From Pohlia nutans (lineage: Eukaryota; Streptophyta; Bryopsida; Bryales; Mniaceae), in contig CM040093.1 of assembly GCA_022496805.1 (NCBI GenBank), forward strand, positions 12,862,213-12,926,212: DNA of 64,000 nt. The letters run 5' to 3'. Position 1 is the stretch's first letter. Each line of letters opens with the position of its first letter. The position numbers were made by a program, and so were the translations under genes. The notes below the pieces were generated by a model. It was given only the letters and a program-made list of their open reading frames with translations. It made no database searches and had not been told where the DNA came from. Below are positions 10,234 to 17,777 of the stretch, one piece after another.

Positions 10234-10247
10234 GTGGGCCCATAACC
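10234..10247 (-). promoter_or_regulatory. Primer-binding site, internal tRNA-iMet type
   Basis: On the - strand GGTTATGGGCCCAC directly follows the 5' LTR. It is complementary to the anticodon-arm region of plant cytosolic initiator tRNA-Met (as I recall that sequence, ..GTGGGCCCATAACC..). It is not complementary to the tRNA 3' end. Drosophila copia is primed in this way by a 5' half-molecule of initiator tRNA. The absence of any gap between LTR and PBS confirms the U5 end at 10248. Confidence 0.8.
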
Positions 10248-10325
10248 TATTGAAGGTAGAGAAGATTGCACAAGGCACACACACAAACACAAGGAATGCG
10301 TAGAAAGAGATAATCTTTACTCAAA
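10248..10325 (-). repeat. 5' LTR of the copia element (78 bp)
   Basis: Identical to 5050-5127. The outer end (10325) abuts the second duplication copy at 10326 without filler. The U5 end abuts the primer-binding site. Confidence 0.9.
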
Positions 10326-11712
10326 ACCTACCCAAAACAAACCCTGCAAAAGGAAAGCGCTGGCACTGTATGACGGAGGGGAAGGAGCCTAAATCGACGT
10401 ACCCCCTCCTAGAGGGGGTACGTTGCATACTCGAGCAGCATGAAGGGACCGAGATTGAGCTTGGATAAGACTAAGCAGTTAAAAAAAATATAATTTTTTT
10501 TGCTGCTTCGACATATTCTAATCGTCTGCATGTTTTTTGAAAACATTGTCATAAAGAGCAGTTTCAGACAGAAAGCCTTTTTCAGCTTATAAAGGGTATC
10601 AATCTGTGGATTACCGCCCATAAAAAGCTTTTACCTAATTAAGGTTCGAAGAATGGTGCTTATAGGAAAACTACTATATGCGCCACTTTGATCAAAGTAC
10701 CATGAACACTGGGGGACTAGGTAATCCACTTCGGATTACATTTTAAAGCAAAAAACGCTAAAAGCGTGCAGCAAATAATTTCTTTTTTTTATGTAGCTTT
10801 CCTCGGCCACACTGCGATACATAGAGCCATAATTGAAACAGTAGGAAACCTCAGTATAAGCCATCCGCAAGCGTGCGTTTCACAGATGATTTTACTATTG
10901 GGGTAATTGGTCCACGAGCTCTGGCAGAAAAGATACTTGACTTGGTTACATAATTTATTGAAGTACGGCTTTAACTCAGGCTTAACCTGGATAGGACCCT
11001 AATAACCTGAACCAAAATTAATAAAATTTCTTTCCTTGGATATCTTACTAGTCACCTACAAGTTTTGACAACAATACGGCGGCAATTGGATAATATATAG
11101 AATCCATCAATCTGGTGGGCTTAGCTTACTTGTCAATATGTAGAAAATGATAAACCGTCTGGCGGTTTTCTGATAAATGAAGTAACCCGAAACCCTGTTT
11201 TGCTTACTTTCAGTATTTTTAAAGCCATTCAGTAGTGCGCGTTAACCTCCATTCTACTCTGCCCTGTCAATTAGTAGCATCTGGCAAACTCTAAAAACCA
11301 ATGTATAACGCACCGCGCTTAAGCTACATACTACGTATTTCATTGGCCAAAACATATACGAATTATACACCGCGGCTAATAAAGGCAAAGCCCGCTCGAA
11401 TTGCATAACTCATTCGCTTACAAAAATTACCACAATAAGCAATACGAGGGCGCAGCACCTCTGGAAGCCATATATGCTGCTAGTTTTTGCTATAATGCAA
11501 GGCTACGAGTGCTCCATGTACGTAAAAAATATATTATTTCGCCGGGAAAACCCACGCTTAGAGCCATATGATTACAAACAAACAACCTTAGTTAAACTTG
11601 AGTTGGAGAGCCGTGTGATGGGTAACTATCTCGCACGGTTCGGGGAGCACTTTATTCTATTGAGAGAATGCATAGGAAAATTGCGGCTCTGTGATGGAAT
11701 TCTTGACTCTAT

Positions 11713-12068
11713 GTATTCAATATAACTCACGCATTCGTGTACAAACCAGTGTGGACGAAATAACTCCAATTTGTTCGGCAGTCAATATATTTCCGTCAGC
11801 GGGCTGGTGGGAGCGAGAAGTTTGGGATATGTTTGGTGTTTATTTTTCTGATCATCCCGATTTACGCCGTATATTAACAGATTATGGTTTTGAGGGTCAT
11901 CCATTACGAAAAGACTTTCCTTTAAGTGGATATGTGGAAGTACGTTATGATGATTCAGAGAAACGTGTGGTTTCTGAACCTATTGAGATGACTCAAGAAT
12001 TTCGCTATTTTGATTTTGCTAGTCCTTGGGAACAAAGTTCGCGTAGTGACAAATCGAGGAAAAAGTAA
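11713..12068 (+). pseudogene. nad9: Orphan nad9 exon 2 (duplicate)
   Basis: The sequence appears identical to 3736-4091. It is preceded by only the 3' part of the nad9 intron, including domain V at 11608-11641. No exon 1 lies upstream in cis because the retrotransposon is there instead. It should be a silent remnant unless it is spliced in trans or recombines with copy A. Confidence 0.93.
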
Positions 12069-12530
12069 AGAATTTTTGCTTACAGCCATCTTGATAATAT
12101 TCAATTTCGTAGTAATTGCATGCTCGGCTCAGTTCTATGGCATGCTGAATAATCCGCCTTGCCTGTCTGAACCAAACTCGGTCTTTTCGATCTAAAACAG
12201 CGGGAGTGTTGACCTTTTATGGAAACGCCGCGCTCGGGTGATGAGGATTCAAAAGAATAAAGTGGGCCTCCGCTACTTCATTAGCTTAACAGAAAAAAGA
12301 AAGATGAAAAGAAAAGAATAAAAAAAAATATATGGAAATGCCCCAAAAATTTTTATCTATGTTGCCTTTCATCTTCTTTTCCTTATGTTTTATTAGCTTG
12401 AAGGAGCTTGGCTAATGAATGCCTCCCCCCTTCCCGTCTTGATCTATCATTTAAGATGATAAATTGGACACAATCTAAAGGTTCAGATTGTGGAATTATT
12501 TAATTTATTGGTAGAAGGTTTTATTAATTT
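12069..12530 (+). other. Spacer before full-length atp1 (copy B)
   Basis: Duplicate of 4092-4553. This copy precedes the full-length atp1, so any atp1 promoter or leader signals in it are the functional ones. The duplicated upstream sequence ends at 10326, inside the nad9 intron. Confidence 0.55.
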
Positions 12531-13672
12531 ATGAACAAATTAACTGGAAATAAGTTGGCTGGAGCAGAACTATCTACATTATTAGAACAAAGAATTACCA
12601 ATTACTACACCAAATTGCAAGTGGATGAGATCGGTCGAGTGGTATCAGTTGGAGATGGAATTGCACGTGTTTATGGATTAAACAAGATTCAAGCTGGAGA
12701 AATGGTTGAATTTGCCAGCAGTGTGAAAGGAATGGCTTTGAATCTAGAAAATGAGAATGTAGGAATTGTTATATTTGGTAGTGATACTGCCATTAAAGAA
12801 GGAGACATTGTCAAGCGCACTGGATCTATTGTGGATGTTCCTGTAGGAAAGGCCTTGTTAGGTCGTGTGGTTGATGCCTTAGGAGTACCTATTGATGGAA
12901 AAGGTGCTTTAAGCGCTGCAGAACGAAAGCGTGTAGAAGTTAAAGCTCCCGGGATTATTGCACGTAAATCTGTGCACGAACCCATGCAAACAGGATTAAA
13001 AGCAGTAGATAGCCTGGTTCCTATAGGTCGTGGTCAACGAGAACTTATAATAGGAGACAGACAAACTGGAAAAACTGCTATCGCTATTGATACCATATTG
13101 AACCAGAAGCAAATCAACACACAGGGCACCTCGGATAGTGAAAAATTGTATTGTGTGTATGTAGCGATTGGACAGAAACGTTCAACCGTGGCACAATTAG
13201 TTAAGATTCTTTCAGAAGCGGGTGCTTAAGAATATTGCATTATTGTAGCAGCTACTGCTTCGGATCCTGCTCCTTTGCAATTCCTGGCACCATATTCAGG
13301 TTGCGCTATGGGAGAATATTTTCGAGATAATGGAATGCACGCATTAATCATTTATGATGACCTTTCAAAGCAATCAGTGGCATATCGACAAATGTCATTA
13401 TTATTACGTCGACCACCAGGTCGTGAGGCGTTCCCTGGAGATGTTTTCTATTTACATTCTCGTTTATTAGAAAGAGCCGCTAAAATGTCAGACCAAACTG
13501 GTGCAGGTAGCTTGACTGCATTACCTGTAATTGAAACACAAGCTGGAGATGTATCTGCTTATATTCCGACCAATGTTATTTCCATTACAGATGGACAAAT
13601 CTTTTTGGAAACAGAACTTTTTTATCGTGGAATTCGACCTGCTATTAACGTAGGATTATCTGTAAGTCGTGT
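12531..13672 (+). CDS. atp1: ATP synthase subunit alpha, exon 1 (internal TAA)
   Basis: Encodes the F1 alpha subunit of complex V. The ATG opens [20 protein letters not shown]; the P-loop G-D-R-Q-T-G-K-T is at residues 175-182. The [25 protein letters not shown] region and the [31 protein letters not shown] region follow. At codon 233 (13227-13229) the frame has TAA where the family has Leu (A-L-E-Y): one T-to-A change from TTA would explain it. C-to-U editing cannot repair TAA. The frame is otherwise intact on both sides, so this is either a real nonsense mutation or a sequence error. The exact 3' splice position is uncertain by a few bases; 13672 gives a GT|A split Val codon. Confidence 0.88.
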
Positions 13673-14822
13673 GAGCGGGGTGAGATCTACATGGGATCGC
13701 TGGAGTTGGAAAGCTCTGCGTAGGATCCCTCAGCGCGTAATCTGCCTTACTCGATTATAACTGGGTCGAAAGCCGGTAAGTCAGAAATTAACTATCGGAA
13801 GTTCAGGAAAACAAACCTCGATGATGGTCGCCCTACTCTCAGAGGGAAGACACCCGGGATTCTACCTGCGTGAACTTGGGATATGTGCCGTCTGCAGCAT
13901 GAGTACTTCTACTACACGAGAAGGAAAAGGGGAACCCTGCATCGGAAAACACACGAACTCCACGGCGATGAACGAGTCAACCAAGGCTCTACAAATCGTT
14001 AAATACCTAGAGGGAACTCCCGATGGGAATCCGGACCTATTCATAAGGAAAGGCCGCGATTCGTACGGTCCCAGTGGAACCACCACAAAAACTTACGAGG
14101 GGAGAACCTCGTTGGTTCGGCGATGGATAGAACTGAGAATCAGGAAAGTCCTGCTTCTCCTGCCCGAGTTGAGGCTGCGGCCGATCGAATTTGGAAACTG
14201 AAACCTAACGTCGACGGAAAATATCGGAAAATCATCAACATAATAACGGACCCACATGCGCTCATAGCAGCGTACCAACGCATCAAATCTAAATTCATGA
14301 AAAAGGAGGGGATGACGAATGGGAAATCTTCCAGGGAGGAAATCAACTTCTTATCCGCGTTAATCGAAGATGATTCGAGCACATCGCAGAACAACTGCGC
14401 GCAAAGAAATACCCCGCGAAACAAGTAAACATCCCAGAATAAACAAAACCCGAGGAGACAAGAACACTTACGATGATCAGCGCCAGAGACCAGATATTAC
14501 GAACAGCCATCAAGGCGGCCTTTAAGCTCACGTCATAAGACTTAAGCAGAGGCTATAAGACCGCTAAGGAAGAGAGTAATGCTGCACAGTTCCGGGATAA
14601 TGAACTAGCATCCAATAGGGAGCAAATCCCTTTGCGTGCTTAACATTCTAAAAAACTACACACGGACAAAATATTGATGATTTGATTGTCCTCGTCTATA
14701 AGTGACAGGTTTCAGGAGAAGGGAGCCGTGTGATAGGCGACTATCGCGCGCGGTTCTTTGAGAGGGAGCTGGGTTCTATATCCTGTGCTAGCGCCTAGAG
14801 ATGGGTGCGAACCCTACTCTCG
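13673..14822 (+). other. atp1 group II intron
   Basis: An intron of about 1150 nt between Val and Gly of SRVGSAAQ. The 5' end reads GAGCGGGGTGAG, similar to the GTGCG/GGGCG starts of the other introns here. Domain V is at 14723-14756 (gagccgtgtgataggcg ... cgcgcggttc). The terminal bases do not follow the AY rule cleanly, so both boundaries may shift by 1-5 nt. It carries the eroded maturase described separately. Confidence 0.8.
14123..14428 (+). pseudogene. Eroded maturase remnant in atp1 intron
   Basis: The frame contains I-W-K-L-K-P-N-V-D-G-K-Y-R-K-I-I-N-I-I-T-D-P and H-A-L-I-A-A-Y-Q-R-I-K-S-K. This resembles the N-terminal (RT-0/1) region of group II intron maturases, where a 'L..AY..IKS' motif is typical. 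A stop follows after about 100 codons, with no catalytic YADD or domain X. A similar remnant lies in the third atp9 intron (about 32790-32910). Confidence 0.6.
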
Positions 14823-15237
14823 AGGTTCTGCGGCTCAGTTAAAAGCTATGAAACAAGTATGCGGTAGCTCAAAACCAGAATTGGCGCAATATCGTGAAGT
14901 AGCGGCTTTTGCTCAATTTGGTTCAGACCTTGATGCTGCTACTCAGTATTTATTAAATCGTGGGGCGAGGCTAACAGAGGTTCTTAAACAACCACAATAT
15001 AGCCCAATTCCTATTGAAAAACAAATAGTGGTTATTTATGCAGCTGTCAAAGGTTATTTAGATCAAATTCCTATTTCGAGCATTAATAAATATGAACATG
15101 AGCTTTTGAAGTCTATAGACTCAGATATACTTTCTGCTATCGTACAACAAAAAAACATTACCGAGCAGATTAATAGTCAACTGGCTACCTTTTGTAAAAA
15201 ATTTACACAGAGCTTCTTAGCAACTCATTCAGTTTAG
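14823..15237 (+). CDS. atp1: ATP synthase subunit alpha, exon 2
   Basis: Encodes the C-terminal 137 residues, from GSAAQLKAMKQVCGS to the typical FLATHSV end with TAG at 15235-15237. It is in frame with exon 1 when the split Val codon is used. Pro in S-S-K-P-E-L, where Leu is usual, is a probable C-to-U editing site. The spliced gene would be 518 codons if codon 233 is sense. Confidence 0.93.
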
Positions 15238-15682
15238 AAAAATGAAACTAAAAAAAAAATTTCAGGCCGCAGGTTTTGTTTTCGTGCTTCCGGGTGGAGG
15301 GTGAAAGCGGCCAGGGCGCAGCCAATTTTTTTTCTTCCGCCCTCTGGCTACGCTCCTAGTAGGGCTTCGTCATACGAGCGGAGCTCGAAAACCCTCCATC
15401 CCCACATTAACAACAAGTAGATTTGGAGAAAACAAAAACGCAACAAAACATTAACAAAATTGAATATATAGAACGCTTCTTTTTCTAATGTACTATTTGT
15501 AGGAAAAGGGCTTTACGCCTTTTTATTTGTACTATCAGATATTATTTACGTATGCGTTATCTTTGCCCACTATTTGGGCTTGCGCTTAGATAGATGTTTG
15601 CATCAGTCTTTTCTTTCTTCTAAAATGAATCAATCATTTTCGATGATTGCTTCGCCCTTCACCAAATTCTAGCTGGTGTAAT
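15238..15682 (+). other. Spacer atp1-trnW
   Basis: Non-coding. It contains a copy of the short dispersed ggccgcagg motif (about 15267) and a T/A-rich stretch; no gene is visible. Confidence 0.6.
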
Positions 15683-15755
15683 CAGGAGAAAAGGGATTCG
15701 AACCCTTAACCTGTGGTTTTGGAGACCATTGTTCTACCATTGGAACTATTCTCCT
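15683..15755 (-). tRNA. trnW-CCA: tRNA-Trp (CCA)
   Basis: Cloverleaf on the - strand: acceptor AGGAGAA/TTCTCCT, anticodon loop CTCCAAA with CCA, and T-arm GGTTCGAATCC. It lies 23 nt upstream of nad3 on the opposite strand. Confidence 0.93.
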
Positions 15756-15778
15756 AAAAAAAAAGTGGTTCTTGGTTT

Positions 15779-16135
15779 ATGGAATTTGCACCTATTTGTG
15801 TCTATTTAGTAATAAGTTTGCTATTTTCTTTGATCTTAATCGGTGTTTCCTTTCTATTTGCTTCTTCTTCTAATTCGGCTTATCCGGAGAAATTGTCAGC
15901 TTACGAATGCGGTTTTGATCCTTTTGATGATGCTAGAAGTCGTTTCGATATACGATTTTATCTCGTTTCTATTTTATTTATTATATTTGATCTGGAAGTC
16001 ACCTTTTTATTTCCTTGGGCAGTTTCTCTTAACAAGATTGGTTTGTTTGGATTTTGGTCTATGATAGTATTTTTATTGATTTTGACGATTGGATTTTTAT
16101 ACGAATGGAAGAAGGGCGCTTTAGATTGGGAGTAA
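15779..16135 (+). CDS. nad3: NADH dehydrogenase subunit 3
   Basis: A membrane-arm subunit of complex I involved in coupling at the arm junction. It has 118 codons, the normal length, with no intron. The conserved loop [40 protein letters not shown], including the conserved Cys, is intact. Three membrane segments lie at about residues 5-28, 57-80 and 88-108. It ends KKGALDWE with TAA at 16133-16135. Confidence 0.97.
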   Translation: MEFAPICVYLVISLLFSLILIGVSFLFASSSNSAYPEKLSAYECGFDPFDDARSRFDIRFYLVSILFIIFDLEVTFLFPWAVSLNKIGLFGFWSMIVFLLILTIGFLYEWKKGALDWE

Positions 16136-17099
16136 CCCGGCAATTTCTGAGCCAAAAAACGATAAAAGCAAAAAAACTGTTTTTTTGCTTTTACCGTTTT
16201 GCAAGCTTTTAGCATTCCTTCTATCGCTGCGTAAACAAAATGGGATAAACCTCGATAAGTAGGCATAATAAGTCATTCATTAACTTTATTGAGCTCTCGG
16301 AGCCTTTGTTGGCGTAGCCAACAAAATGCAGCCCACGGCAAGAGAGCCCGTAAGGCCGCACCGGCTCTCTAATAAAATGAACTGAAAGGATGCTGGGACG
16401 TTAAACGAATCGAGCAGGGCGCTGCCAAATTAGTTTGTTTTCGTGCGTTTGATTTTTTTTGTTTTGTTTGGTAGTTTAATATCTTTACCCTCTCGGGTGG
16501 AAAATATTAAAGCGTTTCGCGGAACAATGACTGTCTGTTCCCGTACAGTGAATGCTTAAAAACAATAGAATAGATCTTTTTGCGATGGGGGAAGCCCGAA
16601 AAAGCGGCTGGGAGGGTTCGCACAACGAATGAAAGGTGAAGGTAGTTTTCCTACTTTTTCCTCTCGCCAAAGAGCTTCTGAATAATATGCTTCGCTTCCC
16701 CCGCGCTCTTTCTAACAAAATGAAAAAAAAGACATTATATATTAATTACATAGTATACTCAATTCTATACAATCAATAAAGAGATTAGCGCAACCTACCT
16801 TTTGTTGATGCTTTATGCTATATAAGAAAAAAGTGGTAATAGAAAGAAAAAAAAGAAATATTTTTTTGCTATGCTTTTTATCTTTAAGCTTTACGCTCCT
16901 ACTTTCGGGTCCGGCCTTTTATCCGCTTTACTTTAATTAATAGGCTGGAGGAACCACTTTGGTGGCGTAGCTGTGAAAGATCAATTTGAGTGATGTGCAA
17001 TAAGATAAAACATCAAGCAATTGGTAAAAAGTGAACACCTTTAATAAAAAATAAACTAATGATGATGTGTTCTTTTTTAATTGATTATTTAGCATATTA
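16136..17099 (+). other. Spacer nad3-trnV
   Basis: Almost 1 kb with no recognised gene. It starts with A/T-rich inverted sequence just after nad3 (about 16155-16205, gataaaagcaaaaaa ... ttttttgcttttacc), a potential 3'-end stem-loop. The rest is mixed low-complexity sequence. Confidence 0.6.
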
Positions 17100-17172
17100 G
17101 GGTAATTAGCTCAGTTGGTAGAGCGCCTCGTTTACACCGAGAGAGTCAGCGGTTCAAGTCCGTTATTACCCA
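17100..17172 (+). tRNA. trnV-UAC: tRNA-Val (UAC)
   Basis: Acceptor GGGTAAT/ATTACCC, D-arm GCTCAGTTGGTAGAGC, anticodon stem CTCGT with loop TTTACAC (anticodon TAC), T-arm GGTTCAAGTCC. First of a cluster of four tRNAs upstream of nad7. Confidence 0.92.
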
Positions 17173-17243
17173 AGGGTTTTCATTATCCATGATTCTAGAA
17201 TGGAAAGATCCCGATGAATCATCTACGATGATTCATTATGTTT

Positions 17244-17317
17244 GGGAAAATAGCTTAGTTGGTTAGAGTGCTGGTCTGTCACGCCAGAAGTCGCGGGTTC
17301 AAATCCCGTTTTTCCCG
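17244..17317 (+). tRNA. trnD-GUC: tRNA-Asp (GUC)
   Basis: Acceptor GGGAAAA/TTTTCCC, anticodon stem CTGGT with loop CTGTCAC (anticodon GTC), T-arm GGGTTCAAATCCC. Confidence 0.93.
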
Positions 17318-17319
17318 TA

Positions 17320-17392
17320 GGGGACGTAGTTCAATTGGTAGAGCGCATGTTTTGCAAGCATGAAGCTGTCGGTTCAACTCCGATCGTCTCCA
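17320..17392 (+). tRNA. trnA-UGC: tRNA-Ala (UGC)
   Basis: Acceptor GGGGACG/CGTCTCC, anticodon stem CATGT with loop TTTGCAA (anticodon TGC), T-arm CGGTTCAACTCCG. Only two bases separate it from trnD. Confidence 0.93.
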
Positions 17393-17680
17393 AATAAACA
17401 AGTAATATATTGTAGAAAAGCAGTATAAGTGCTTGGATGAATTACGCTTTATAATAGCCGCAGGAGATCTCGTTATGCTTTGCACTTTAACTTGGCCTTG
17501 GAAAAAAGAATCTGAAAACCAAACTGAATAATTTGTAATAAAACGTGTTAAAGGTAAAGATGGAGGACACTACGCGTTCTTGTAACGCTGGCAAGATAAA
17601 TATTTGGCTGCGCTCTATGTGTTAAGCCAGCTTAAATTACGATATTTTTCCTTAATAATACAAACAGTGGCTATATATTG

Positions 17681-17753
17681 GCCTGCGTAGCTCAGATGGT
17701 AGAGCATTCCCATGGTAAGGGAAAGGTCTCCGGTTCAAGTCCGGTTGTAGGCT
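17681..17753 (+). tRNA. trnT-GGU: tRNA-Thr (GGU)
   Basis: Acceptor GCCTGCG/TGTAGGC (with G-T pairs), anticodon stem TTCCC with loop ATGGTAA (anticodon GGT), T-arm CCGGTTCAAGTCCGG. A mitochondrial trnT is retained in bryophytes but rare elsewhere in land plants. It lies 25 nt before the nad7 pseudogene. Confidence 0.9.
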
Positions 17754-17777
17754 CTATAAAAACAAAAATGATTAGAT

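Larger units (their letters stand above)
5050..10325 (-). mobile_element. Full-length Ty1/copia LTR retrotransposon
   Basis: A 5276-bp element on the - strand. In element order it has a 78-bp 5' LTR (10325-10248), an adjacent primer-binding site (10247-10234), a leader of about 800 nt, a single gag-pol frame (9428-5283), an untranslated tail with a purine-rich tract (5140-5128) and an identical 78-bp 3' LTR (5127-5050). The integrase-before-reverse-transcriptase order defines copia. Base composition is clearly more GC-rich than the flanking mitochondrial DNA, with none of the A/T homopolymers seen around it. The two LTRs show no difference, so insertion was recent. Origin is inferred to be the nucleus. 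No 4-6 bp target-site duplication flanks it. A chimeric assembly is the main alternative. Confidence 0.95.
10326..13026 (+). repeat. 2701-bp direct repeat, copy B
   Basis: Second copy of 2349-5049. It begins within the nad9 intron, so it lacks nad9 exon 1 and the 5' part of the intron. It then runs uninterrupted past 13026 into the rest of atp1. The two identified differences from copy A are C10828 and T11681. Confidence 0.97.

Noticed and set aside
5048..10328. A 5-bp target-site duplication around the copia element
   Set aside because: The five bases outside the left LTR and those outside the right LTR do not match under either definition of the LTR ends (TG...CA core or full 78 bp).
13821..14201. 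A 126-codon frame in the atp1 intron as a gene
   Set aside because: No family resemblance; it overlaps the maturase remnant in another frame and is probably intron sequence only.
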